64,000 nucleotides of DNA from assembly GCA_002335605.1 (NCBI GenBank), contig BEDY01000012.1:186001-250000 (forward strand), read 5' to 3'. The notes beneath the pieces were generated by a model. That model worked only from the letters and a program-made list of their open reading frames with translations. It did no database searches and was not told the origin of the DNA. Shown in pieces: positions 23,718-36,650 of the stretch. The number at the start of each line of letters is the position of its first letter. Position 1 is the stretch's first letter. The position numbers and the translations under genes were made by a program. The stretch comes from Prillingera fragicola (taxonomy: Eukaryota > Basidiomycota > Tremellomycetes > Trichosporonales > Trichosporonaceae).

Positions 23718-24203
23718 GGTCGGTGTCGCGACATCGGTTGCTGGTGGACAGTGTGATGGAAAGACGAAGAGGAACCAAACAGTTGACTCATTCAAACCGC
23801 TGAGCAAACGGGTACGACGGGAGCAAACCTTGTCGCAAAAGTGTGCATGGCTTGACTGGGAATCGAACAGACCCAGTTCTCCTCCGCCTGTGGTGCATCT
23901 CCTCCGCGTTTCCTATCTTGCTTCTGCCCACTTGGGTCTAAACGAGATTGCATGCAGACATGAGGCACCATGTCTAAAAGAAATCAGCAGCGTCGTCACA
24001 TCGTTCATCGCTCGTATCAACTACTGCAATTGCACACGCCAGTGAATGCCCGGAGCACTTCCCAGCGCAGCCAGGTTTTCCTCCCTCATCGCTTCAAAAA
24101 AAATAAACAGCGGGGGCCACCATGAAGGCCAAAATTACGCTGGCGTCCCTACTCGTTACACATTGTCGAATCACGTCGAAACACTCGCCAAATCCTAGAC
24201 AGA
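23718..24203. other. Intergenic region
   Basis: About 490 bp between two minus-strand genes. A tRNA B-box-like string (GTTCGATTCCC on the minus strand, near 23865) with a CTGGG/CCCAG hairpin was examined and rejected as a tRNA. Nothing else is seen. Confidence 0.4.
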
Positions 24204-25948
24204 TCAATAGATGGTGCCGGCGCCGACAACGGGCTTTGTAGTCCGGAGCATGTCGTGGAACAGCCCCAGGGTAGCGGCAAAGATCAGGTCGACACCAGGC
24301 GCGACTGTCATGTGGTACTGCTTCGTCAGATGCTGGGCTGATGGTCCAGAGCCACTACGGCCGCACACGTCCAACTCACCGGCATGGACTCGCCCGGGAT
24401 GCCTCCCTTTGCCTTTTCGAAATGTGCCACCCGCTCGCCTCGCGCGTTGAGCAGCTCGAGGTCGGTGCGGAGGGGGTCGCGGCAGCGCATTTTCAACGGC
24501 ACCGGGTCGCCGTTGGCGTCAAAGATTGTAATGTCCCAGTCGGGGCGGACTGCGGGTTAGCCGTGCTTATCAGTGTGGGGCTGGGGGTGGGCATGTGCTG
24601 TGGCAGCGGCTATGATCTCCGTGGCAATGGGGTTCTGCGGATCCGCGGCAATAGGGCTAGGGAAGACTTGCGCGCGGCTATTGTTGGACATGCTCTGCGC
24701 TCTGAGCAAGCGTCTGCAGCCGCTCGCAACATGCGCAGGTGGGCACCTCACAGGGTCATGGAAGATCTCCAACGACCAACCACCGGAAGATCACGGTAGA
24801 CCCGGCACAGTTGGTGCCTGTGTCATGGTCCTGTGATGTGCAGGCTGTCGACCCCAACACCGCTGCTCGTCATCCCGCCGCGCCTGGCATGTTTGGTAGC
24901 AAGCGCCATGCACGCCATGCACACCTGACGCTGCGTAGTGTGCGTAGTGGTGTGGGAGAGCAGGAGGGTAAGGTTGGGTGGATGCTGGGTATGACGTATG
25001 GCTAGCGGCGATCACACACCCTGTCTTGGACCAGCTAAAACCTTTGGGCGCATCATCTCATGTCATCACTCTGGGGAGGAGGTTGACATGCACCCTCCCA
25101 GCGAGGACACGACGAGACGAGCACAGGAGAGCTCCACGCAGCACACAGCAAGCAGAATGACAGAATGGGGAGGACACTCACTGCTCAAGTTGTACATGGC
25201 CTTGGCCTTGACGATGATGAGATCCTTGCCCTGCCTGACCGCGACGATTCGGCGGTTGGCGGAGAGAGAGTTGGTGTGGATGGTGTAGAGCGGCACGCCC
25301 TCGGCGTCGAGCATAACTGTGGTCGTCAGCATCGGGTTTCGGCACTGGCGGCGGTGGGCTGGACTTGTGCCGTGGCTGTCGTGGGGTACCGGCGGCTGGA
25401 TGTGGGGTCCTCGGCGGCGTGCACCGCGGGATGCTCGCCAGCCCCACTGGCGCTTGACACGGTCCCCGCATGCGCACCACCAGCCTTGCTGCAGTGTACT
25501 CACACCTCTGTCGTCCTCCGCGTTTCAGCTCGTCGCGCATGATGCAGATCACATTGCCATCCGTATCGCGGATGGGGTGGTCGCGCGACTTTTGCCGTCA
25601 GCAAGCTCCACACGGACGACAACTCACAGGTGGCATGAGCCCTCGGCCATTGATGACGAGCGTGGTCTCTACGTTCCTATCTGCGTCTCCTAGCAGTCCC
25701 AAAGTCTGGGTCTGGGGCACGAGCCCGGGCTTGTCAAACTCGACCCAGAACCCCATGCTGTTCTCTCCACTCGGCGTGACTGGTCCTGATGGGGTTGGAG
25801 AAGTTGCTGCGCTGCTGCTGCTGCTGGTAGCGCTCTCGTATCCTGGCGGGGGTCCTAGTGGGGGTGTCGCCTGTCCACAGTGAGCACAACGGTCGCACGA
25901 CGTCGAGTCGTCCGAGTTTCGTCGAAATAATCGTGAGAACAGCACCAT
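24204..25948 (-). CDS. Tubby C-terminal-like / LURP-one-related (LOR) domain protein
   Basis: Exons 25948-25628, 25588-25504, 25316-25182, 24549-24380 and 24317-24204 give 274 aa. The N-terminal 55 residues are low in complexity, with a CDRCAHCG pair that could bind metal. The rest reads as a beta-barrel of the tubby-like superfamily: DHPIRDTDGNVICIMRDE, DAEGVPLYTIHTNSLSANR, IIVKAKAMYNLS, PDWDITIFDANGDPVPLKM, DLELLNARGERVAHFEK and YHMTVAPGVDLIFAATLGL. Such proteins often bind membranes or phosphoinositides; the role here is unknown. Two introns are unusually long (25317-25503, 187 nt; 24550-25181, 632 nt) although the frame fits exactly across both. One acceptor (before 25588) ends in AAAAG instead of CAG or TAG. 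The family call is by fold-like pattern, without a search. Confidence 0.72.
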
Positions 25949-28622
25949 GGTGGTTACAAGAAATCGTCGGGGGGTGGGGGGGTGGGTTGCGGGGGTGGAT
26001 TTCAGGCCCCGAAAGATATACGCGCTCGAGACTGTGGCATCACGGGGAATCCATCCCCCTCCTATCTTTCCACAAATTCCACATGCATGCCCCGTTTCAA
26101 CCCGGCCGCGAATCAGAGCAGGTTTCTTGGCCGCGAGCCGTGGGCCGGCGCACAGCGTGGGCGGGGAGCAGCAGCGCAGGAGCTCACCCGCATGCTTCGG
26201 GCTCGAGCACGAGCTGTGGAGCAACACCGGCCGCGGGCACGGGCACGAGTACACCAGCAAGGGGGAGGGCGATATCGTCCGTCCTCATGGTCCCAGGCGC
26301 AACACGCCGAGCAAGGGGGTCTCGGAACACGCTCGGTTGGGCGGGTGTGTTCGCTGGAACTGCACTGCAGAGTAGCAGACTCGATTGAACCTAGAGGTGT
26401 CGTACCTCGCCAGAGCTGCTTTCCGCGGGGGGAGCGCCAAGCAATCTTCGCTTGATTCATGTCGCTGGCAGCGTGGTGGCGTCCCCCGTTGGAAAAGAGT
26501 GGGGTGCGTGCCCACTCTCTTGGCATGATAAGCCACCCCTCTCCATGTGCCGCGGTCGCCGCCGCCCACCCCACTGTTGCTGCTGCCACGGATCTTGCAC
26601 CAGCCCATGCCATCCATACACGCTGTCCATGCCACACGGCATGGTCCTCCTCCTCCTGCTTACCCCATGTTTACTGCAGTGCATGTCGCATGTGCTTCGG
26701 TCAATGCTGAAAAGTTCGGAGTTGCTCTGCAATTCTTGTCCATACCGTCGGTGGGCGTTCTTTTCGCTCAAGAGCGACCGAAAGCATGCACGCAGTCTGG
26801 TGTCCATCTCGCTGTTCATAATCATGTCGGCGTGAGAAGAGCCAATGACAGAGAGCAAAGATCTCAGGGCGAGCAAGAGCAAGCCTGGACCTGGCTGTTG
26901 CCGCCGGATTCATTCCTTTCAGAGCAGTGGAATGTCCCGGCATTTATCCTTTGAGACATTCCGAAGAGCGTCGTTGCTGTCCTGGCAATGCTTTCGGCCA
27001 GTGTGGGCGGGGTGCTCGTTTCTCTAGCCACAAGTTCCAATCATGCTCTTTCGGCTGCTCACTGCATGTTGGGTTGTAACCTGGGCGCGAGTGATCTGCA
27101 AGACACACAGTGTGATCGCCTTTTCGGTGTCAATCAGCTGGGTGACTGACTCGGGAACCCTTCCGCTTCCGATAATCATTTCTCCTCATCAACCATCATT
27201 CTCCCAGTCCTCAACACCGTTCCGAGCATATCTGGGCAGTGGCAGCACCGTTCCTGCATCAGCACAACCAAGCGCGGGGAGCTCACGATACTGGACAAAT
27301 CTCGGAACATGCCGGGCAAACACCTTTACGTCGGAACGTCATCTCCCCTCCTCCACACATCGTACTCACGCCGTATTGCGATCGCATACTCAGCATACCT
27401 CACACACGCACGCACGCGCAGCAATAGGTTTCGGACTGGAACCGCTCCGAGCCACGCGTCATGCGCTTCGGACCGGCTCGGTCGCACGACTCCGTAGGTA
27501 TGGCGTACTGCTCAAAGCGGAATGCACCCTCCGCTCCGATGTTCGCCACCCAGTAATCACAAGGCCTCCGCCACTCACAACTTTTGCAGCAGAAGCTAAC
27601 AGAAAGCACTCAACATATGTATATGCGCCTGCACAGACAAGACCGGCGGCGCATATAAGGGGCCCACGCGCTGGACTGGGGTATCCGGGGCCTCGAACGC
27701 GTGTGACCTTGGCACGGCACTGGCCGCTTGGCAGGTCCCAAAGTGGGTTTTGCGACCATATGCTTCCTCACCTCCATCCGTAATCTCGCTGAGAGCAGCC
27801 ATGTGGTTTATGAGGTCCCCCCGGTGTTTCCGGCGTGGGGGATGGCGCCGAGGGTGATTCATGTACTCGCAAGTGGGGGGGGTGATGGTCGGATGCTGTT
27901 GGGAGCTTGGCATGAGTGGGTGCTTTTGGGTTGATCTGGCGGTTACTGGTGGTCTAACTCTTGGGAGTGACAGTCACTGATCACTGACGGACATGTATTC
28001 CTTGCTGGCCTTGATCAGATCTGGATGAGCATTCCGGGAGCTGCTCGGCGCGGAGGCGTAGTTCCAAGACTCAGCTTGTTGCCGTACCGCCGCCTTCGCT
28101 ACACCTTCGCCAGATGGCCCAATTCTGCTCTGGCAGGTTGGCAGATTCGCGTGGCGACATAAACGCTGGTTACTAACGCATCAAAGGTCTGCTACTACTG
28201 GTGCGTAGCTCTTACCTGCGCGCGCTGGACACCAGGACACACGTTCAATGCCAAGTACAAATAAAGTTTCTGGGCTCAACCACGGATTGCGACCATGGCA
28301 CTGATGCACAACCAGGAACTCTGATTTTATCCGGGTGCCCACCACCAGCGCCAAGTGAACGGTACATCCATTTGCGCCATTGGTGTTTGATTGAGTGTGT
28401 AGCGGACCTGGACATGCGTGGGTGGGCATGTGCTGGGGGAGTATGTAGTTGTCAGGCAGCTTCAGTTTGCGGCAGTCTAACGTGTCCAGTGTGTGCTGTG
28501 CTGCGTTGACATCTTAAGAGTACCCCTTGCATTCCAGCATTAAAGAATTTGTTCACCACATCCGATCCTCTCCGCACCAACTGACTCTCAATCCTATCCA
28601 ATTGCACTGATCCGTTCTGGGC
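25949..28622. other. Gene-poor region of about 2.7 kb
   Basis: The longest stretch without a supported gene. It lies upstream of the tubby-like gene and downstream of the sugar permease. Frames such as 27043-27783 (plus) and 26457-26882 (minus) have His/Arg/Ser-rich random-looking translations and no motifs. A hairpin CCATGCC-ACAC-GGCATGG sits at 26627-26644. The stretch could hold a long 5' leader, a non-coding RNA or a decayed gene; the sequence alone does not decide. Confidence 0.4.
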
Positions 28623-30659
28623 TTAAAGCTTCTTCGACGCCGCGACGGGGTTGGCTTGCTCATAAATCCAGTCAAGCTCCTCAAGACTGCGGCCACGAGC
28701 CTCAACACTGTGTCGGTTAGCTCTGCCACTGCAACCAAAGTGAACAACTTACCCGAGGAACCACCAGCACACTGCCTCGAATGCGTCCCAGAACACAAAC
28801 ACTGGCCTGTCAGCATTACTCCGCTGCTAGTACGCACCAAACATGTATCGGTATCCGATATTCTTGAGGGCAATCGGTCCAGCAAACGTGTTAATGAAGC
28901 CCATGGCCTGGGTCCAGAAATGCGAATACGCAAGTCCCTTGGCACGCATCGGCGTCGTGAGTGCCTCAACGGGGACGACGGCCTGCAGGGGCGTGTAGGT
29001 GAATGCACAAGAGACGCCAAAGGACACGCTGCAGTTAGTACCTGACCGGTAGGGGGAACTCACTAGGTCGCAATGGCGAACCGGCCGAGGTGGGGGTTCA
29101 GCTCGGCGCCAGTGGTGAGTTTCTTGTTGATGATCGAGTTGAGGCCTGTGAACACGCCCAGGATGACTGAGAGCAGGAGCGAACCGAACGTGAGCACGTA
29201 GCGGCGCGGCATACGATCCGTGAGTGACGCGCCCGTCAGCGCGCCCACGGCAGCGAGGGACGAGTAGAGCAGGTTGTAGCCGAGCTGGGCGGTTACGGTG
29301 TTGACGCCGAGGTTCTTGTACACGACTGTGGCAAAGTAGGCGAGGCCGTTGCCGCTGTACTGCCCGAAGATTGACATCATGGTCACTTGGAGGGTGCGCC
29401 AGCGTGCCGAGTGTGAGTTGAAGAGGCCGCGGTCTGGCGTTAGCTTGTGCTAGGATACGAGAAGCTTACAGTCCCACCAGGGCTCGCTGATGGCTTGCTT
29501 GTCTGCCTCGAGGGAGGCGCGCATCTCTTCCATTTGAAGGAGGACGAGGGGGGCGTTCGGGTCACCGCCGCCGTCTGTGCTGTCAGCTAACTGAGGCGTT
29601 GTGGCCGTGAGTGCTTACGGTATCGGGTGAGGAAAGCGTGGGCCTCCTCGGTGCGGCCACGGGCCATGAGGAAACGCGGGCTCTCTGGGGTGAAGGGGAT
29701 GAGACCGAGGACAATAACACAGGCAAAGCACTGGAAAATAACGGGAAGCTGCCACGACAGGTTGTTGTCGATATAGTTTGTTCCAAAGGTAATGGCGGCA
29801 GCCGGGATGGCACCACCGTACCAACCGCAGTTGTACAGACCGGTGCAGCGACCGCGCCACTGGGGAAGAGCGACTTCCATCGAGTACGCAGGTGACGCGA
29901 CCGACAGGAGCGCAATCCCGACACCGAGAATGAAGCGACCAGCCATGAACTGTCCGATGTGCTTCGCGGTGGCGGAGATGACAGAGCCGACAATAATGAC
30001 GATGGCTCCGGCGGCCATGCCGGGCTTGCGGCCGTACCGGTCAGTCACCCATGCGGCGCCGGGGCCGCCGACAAAGTTGCCACTGGAGGTGTCAGATGGT
30101 GTGAGGGGACTGAGAAGAAGTGACTTACACGTTGTAAAGGGCAAACACGGCGCCAATGAGGGGACCAGTGGTGCCAATGTTGCCAAACGTGCCCTGCCAG
30201 TGCTTCATCTTGAAGAGGTTAGGTGTGTACTAATGAAGATGAAACAAAAACTTACAGCGTTAAGGGCAGTCATGAGAGAGCCATCGTAGCCGTTGGCGTA
30301 CGAACAGCAGACTGAGCAGAAAATACCAACTAATTACTGTGAGTATGCGAACGCCACATCGACGACTCACTGTAAAGCTGAATGGAAGCGCGGCTCCACT
30401 TGTCAATGTTGGTTGCCTCGACAGCCATAGCAAGCTCGGTCTACAATAGGCGTCAGCTCGTGAAAGTTACCAAGACCACAACCACACTCACAGTCATCTT
30501 GAGGTCAGCTTTGGCAGCGGCCGCAGCAGCCTTGACGTCAATCGACTCTTTGTCATTGTCGACGACATTGCGGTTGGAAACGAAAGTGCCATCCGCTGTA
30601 GTGACAGCGGGCGGCTGCGAGTGCGTGAGGGTTGGAGCTGTCTCAATGTCGCGCGACAT
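28623..30659 (-). CDS. LAC12: MFS sugar permease, lactose-permease (LAC12)-like
   Basis: Plasma-membrane proton/sugar symporter of the Sugar_tr family, probably importing lactose given its neighbour. Ten exons: 30659-30492, 30440-30371, 30329-30256, 30208-30129, 30082-29619, 29574-29470, 29433-29064, 29028-28838, 28801-28753 and 28707-28623, giving 551 aa. Motifs in order: GYDGSLMTALNAMKHWQ after TM1; TDRYGRKPGM (loop 2-3 signature); GRFILGVGIALLSVASPAYS; PESPRFLMARGR (loop 6-7); GQYSGNGLAYF; DRMPRRYVL; and PVEALTTPMRAKGLAYSHF followed by EARGRSLEELDWIYE at the end of TM12. About 12 hydrophobic segments are visible. The cytosolic N-terminus is about 70 residues. The start is 1154 bp from that of the divergent beta-galactosidase. 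Lactose as the substrate is inferred from context; another disaccharide or hexose is possible. An upstream in-frame ATG exists at 30758. Confidence 0.85.
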
Positions 30660-30855
30660 GTTGTTGAAGTGGGACTCGGTGGGGACTCCAATCCTTCTCC
30701 AGATTTGTGCGACTTTTATCTCCTCCACAGAACACCACTCAGGTTCATACCATTGCACTCAACAACAACTGCCTCGGGATCACTTACATTGAGCCGCGCC
30801 ACTTGACCGCGATAACCCGGCAACATACCTCATCTTCGCCAATTGTCCTCAGCCA

Positions 30856-30866
30856 CGAACGGGAAT
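30856..30866 (+). promoter_or_regulatory. CGAACGGGAAT element, copy 1
   Basis: Exact 11-bp copy in the context CCACGAACGGGAATGTC. It is preceded by CCGGCAACATACCT ending at 30830, an arrangement repeated at copy 4. It lies about 200 bp upstream of the permease start codon. Confidence 0.55.
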
Positions 30867-30908
30867 GTCGGTGCACTCCGCGAACACGGCTGAGTACGAC
30901 TCGCTTGG

Positions 30909-30919
30909 CGAACGGGAAT
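30909..30919 (+). promoter_or_regulatory. CGAACGGGAAT element, copy 2
   Basis: Exact copy 53 bp from copy 1, about five helical turns, so both would lie on the same DNA face. The context is TTGGCGAACGGGAATTTTTAG minus flanking variation. Confidence 0.55.
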
Positions 30920-30989
30920 TTTTAGCACGTGTATGAGGCTCATTGCAAACCACAAGCAGAGATTGTGAGCGGTTTCCCCGCGGTGAAAG

Positions 30990-31006
30990 GCCGGTATCGA
31001 GCCGGC
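30990..31006. promoter_or_regulatory. CGG-N7-CCG inverted repeat
   Basis: GCCGGTATCGAGCCGGC has 5-bp arms GCCGG/CCGGC around a 7-nt centre. Inverted CGG triplets are the usual target of dimeric Zn2Cys6 factors such as Gal4 or Lac9, although those prefer an 11-nt spacer. A role in sugar control is plausible but unproven. Confidence 0.35.
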
Positions 31007-31491
31007 AAGTGATGGCAAGTGTCGGTTCAACGAGGAGGATGTGCCACCCGCCACACGGCAACTTGACTCACACAAGGCCGATTCTGCCCTATCTTTCGCT
31101 CAAACCCAATTTTTCTTCATGTACAGTCTACAAGCATTGGTTTCTGCACCTCTTGCCAGTGCAAGAACGCGTACAAAGTGTGCATTGTCGCTGTACATGA
31201 CATGGTGGCCCCAGTCGCAGCAGTAAATCCGGCTCGGCCCATTCTGTGGCTCAACACCGGTGAACCCCCCAAACACCGGTCACCGACCTCCACCTCGCTG
31301 CATCATTTCACCGACATCCGCGTAGCTCCCCTTCTCCATTGCTCTCTCCCTCTGGTTTCTCGGACCAAGTTCGCCGTCCCCGCAACACCGATACCGAGAC
31401 CGAGACTAGATCCTTCTCCATCCGGTGGGCAATGACTCACCGAAAAATACGTGACCCATGGCAAGGGTGATCGGTCAACTGCCCACTAGGG

Positions 31492-31502
31492 CGAACGGGA
31501 AT
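31492..31502 (+). promoter_or_regulatory. CGAACGGGAAT element, copy 3
   Basis: Exact copy in the context GGGCGAACGGGAATCTTGG, about 310 bp upstream of the beta-galactosidase start codon. Confidence 0.55.
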
Positions 31503-31616
31503 CTTGGATGGCGGGGTCCTGATATTGCACAGTCCAAGCAGGTGCGACTTCATCTACGGCCTCGTAGGGCACGTAGCCGTGTTATACCGGCAGATACCTG
31601 ATTTTTGTGGAGCCCA

Positions 31617-31627
31617 CGAACGGGAAT
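31617..31627 (+). promoter_or_regulatory. CGAACGGGAAT element, copy 4
   Basis: Exact copy in the context CCCACGAACGGGAATTTC. It is preceded by CCGGCAGATACCT ending at 31599, matching the layout around copy 1. It lies about 190 bp upstream of the beta-galactosidase start, mirroring the distance of copy 1 from the permease start. Confidence 0.55.
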
Positions 31628-31724
31628 TTCTGGGACATTGCTTGCGATAACGGGTAAGAGTGTTCGCCACATACCTAGGATCCTGTGGCTTGGCGTTGGC
31701 CGTTCAGTGGTCTCATCGTCACCC

Positions 31725-31772
31725 TGTTGACATTCGCGGCAAGCTGTTGACAGTCAACATTCTCGGTCAACA
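31725..31772. promoter_or_regulatory. TGTTGAC palindrome cluster near the beta-galactosidase start
   Basis: A perfect 15-bp palindrome TGTTGACAGTCAACA (31745-31759) is flanked by a direct half-site TGTTGAC (31725-31731) and an inverted half-site GTCAACA (31766-31772). This makes four half-sites within 48 bp, ending about 40 bp upstream of the ATG at 31814. It could be an operator-like binding site or shape the 5' end of the transcript. Confidence 0.45.
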
Positions 31773-31813
31773 TAAAGCCGCGCCTGATACTTGGCTAGGA
31801 GCCCCAACTCGCA

Positions 31814-34859
<3,046 letters not shown>

Positions 34860-34924
34860 TGCAGTAGGAGAGTGCAAGCAAGCTACAGCGTGAGGCGTGA
34901 ATGCATACATCCACCTTGGCATAG

Positions 34925-34940
34925 CTCTCTCTCTCTCTCT
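34925..34940. repeat. (CT)8 microsatellite
   Basis: Sixteen bases of uninterrupted CT lie 66 bp after the beta-galactosidase stop codon and continue as a pyrimidine-rich tract to about 34951. It is probably in the 3' untranslated region. Confidence 0.8.
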
Positions 34941-35037
34941 TCTTCTCGCCCATCATCCATCCACCTGCCGTCGTTTGAGAGCCAGCGCCTATTAACTACA
35001 ATTATAACAACAGGAGCCGCCGAGCTCCCGACCCTCA

Positions 35038-35770
35038 TCACCACGCACCCCCGCAAAACTCGCAATACATCATCCCCCCGCCGTCAATCGCCACACACAG
35101 CCCTGCCTCGTCAGCGCTCCTGTGCACTTTGCAACTCACTGTTCCGATTACTCCCATCCCCATCTCCCATGCACGTCCGCTCGTACACTTCCCCCCACAT
35201 CCATCCCCGCGTCGTACCGAGGGGCACGGTGCGGAACTGGGGGTACTGCGGTAAGAGAATCGTTGGCCGTTTGGGTTTGGCATCGGGTTGCGGCGTTGGC
35301 TGGTCCACAGGCGCGGCTGGCTGAGCCCCGGGCAAGGATGGCAAGCTCGCGGATGACGAGATTGGGGACTCGGTCAGAGTAGAGTTCTCCCACCACTGCG
35401 AGGACGTGGGAGACGTTGGTGAGCACACGGAAAGTCTGGACGCGCGTGAGGGCCGGTTGAGGATAGATTTCGGCGCCGCAAGCGGATCACGTAGCTGCTG
35501 GCTCCGGCTTTGCGCGTCGGGGGGCGTCAGCGGGAGAGCCCACTTTAAACTTGAAGTCTTGACGGTGCGGGCCGGAAAAGGGGGGAGGACGTGTGGCAAG
35601 TCTGCAACCGAGGTTGACGAAGAGGCAAACGACGAGTCGCTGCTCGTGCGGCTGAGGCTCGAGGTGGTGTTCGAGTTGGAGTTGGAGCTCTTGCGCCGCT
35701 GTGGAGTGTAGTTTGCCGGCAGGGAGCGTTGGGAGGCCGGCGGAAAGGTGAAGTACAGTGGGGGTAGCAT
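35038..35770 (-). CDS. Hypothetical Ser/Pro-rich protein
   Basis: Exons 35770-35140 and 35102-35038 give 231 aa; without the 37-nt intron the frame stops at 35111 (219 aa). The intron model has a GTGAGT donor and a CTGAC branch site before the CAG acceptor. It yields a C-terminus with a CEFCGGAW ending. The protein starts MLPPLYFTFPPASQR, has a long Ser/Asn-rich segment (about 25-60), an SSLKWALPLTPP motif and a basic block (KPKRPTILLPQYPQFRTVP), then WMWGEVYERTCMG. I recognise no family. The frame stays open upstream to an ATG at 36103 without in-frame stops, so a longer N-terminus of up to 111 residues is possible; its composition (His/Ser/Pro/Thr) looks less protein-like. Confidence 0.55.
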
Positions 35771-36650
35771 TGTGCGTAATTTCGCTGCGGTAGTGGTTGA
35801 CAGACGTTTGCGGGGTGGGAGAATGTTATATCGTGTCGCGGGGTGGGAGCATGTCAGCTGCGGGGTGCGAGGTGGCATCGTGCGACCAGGGCAGGCGAGG
35901 AGGGGTGGGGTGGGGAGAGCATGCTGGGAAGAAAAGCGGAGAGTGGAATAGTGTGTAGAGAACGTGTGACTAGGAGGAAGAGGACGGAACGGGGTTGGTG
36001 AGCTCTGGGCTGATATACCGTGGTGCGAGTGTGTAGTGTGCCGCATGCGGAGGATGGTGGCGCCGGATGCGGATGCGACAGTCTGGTGAGGTTCTGGGAA
36101 CAAACAACTTCAGGTCTGGTAATGCGAGCATCATCTTCAACTTTTCTGGCATGTGGGATGTCTGTGCATGCATCCAAGCTTTGCGAAGCGCGAGGCAGGA
36201 GAGAAAAATCAATATTGTTGTTATTTGGCTCCCCCAAGAATCTGGCCACCAAGGCCACCATTCGTCCTGTGCATCCGTGCAGACCCCAGGCTGGCCCCAC
36301 ACACGCGTGCACTTGTCAATGCTAATGTAGTGGAGCCCAGAGGTGCGAGAGCAGGTGGCTTGTGTCAGTGCTGCAACTAAGGCTTGCTTCCCCACAACTT
36401 TTGGGGAAAGTGGCTGTCACTGGATGCCACTCTGCCACTTGCCTTCACGTGGTCACATGTGGCCTCGGTCTGCGATGTTGACATCCCGGCGCCCTAGTTA
36501 TGCATGTCATCTCACGCTTTAGTATTCGCGCGCCTTGTCAGCCTATGCACACGTGCCGGTGGATCGAAACATCTCTTCATGAACACGCTATGCCACTCGC
36601 TGGGCCAATCTACGCCATTCTCTACAAAACTCACGCCTCGCACACAGCTA
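35771..36650. other. Intergenic region (with open upstream frame)
   Basis: About 880 bp between two minus-strand genes. The first 333 bp could be an N-terminal extension of the hypothetical gene; the rest shows no conserved coding frame. I see no RNA gene. Confidence 0.4.

Larger units (their letters stand above)
30660..31813. promoter_or_regulatory. Shared divergent promoter of the permease/beta-galactosidase pair
   Basis: This 1154 bp region separates the two divergent start codons. It contains four exact CGAACGGGAAT elements (30856, 30909, 31492, 31617, all in the same orientation), two near the permease and two nearer the beta-galactosidase. It also has three ATACCT strings (30825, 31594, 31671), two GCGATAAC strings (30809, 31644), a CGG-N7-CCG inverted repeat (30990-31006) and a cluster of TGTTGAC half-sites (31725-31772). 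GCGGGG/CCCCGC strings at about 30976 and 31512 fit the Mig1/CreA core, which would allow glucose repression. The repeats are seen directly; their regulatory role is inference. Confidence 0.6.

Noticed and set aside
23850..23900. tRNA-like B box GTTCGATTCCC with a CTGGG/CCCAG hairpin on the minus strand
   Set aside because: The five-base stems around the TTCGATT loop do not pair, and no matching acceptor stem (complement of TCAAGCC) or A box is found upstream at tRNA distance.
25030..25100. Box C-like GTGATGA inside the 632-nt intron of the tubby-like gene, suggesting a C/D snoRNA
   Set aside because: No CTGA box D at 60-120 nt and no terminal stem flank it.
26627..26644. Hairpin CCATGCC-ACAC-GGCATGG
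   Set aside because: A 7-bp stem is unremarkable in GC-rich DNA and nothing around it suggests a terminator or structured RNA.
27043..27783. 246-codon plus-strand frame in the gene-poor region
   Set aside because: His/Arg/Ser/Thr-rich random composition, no domain, no codon pattern like the neighbouring genes, and no obvious splice partners.
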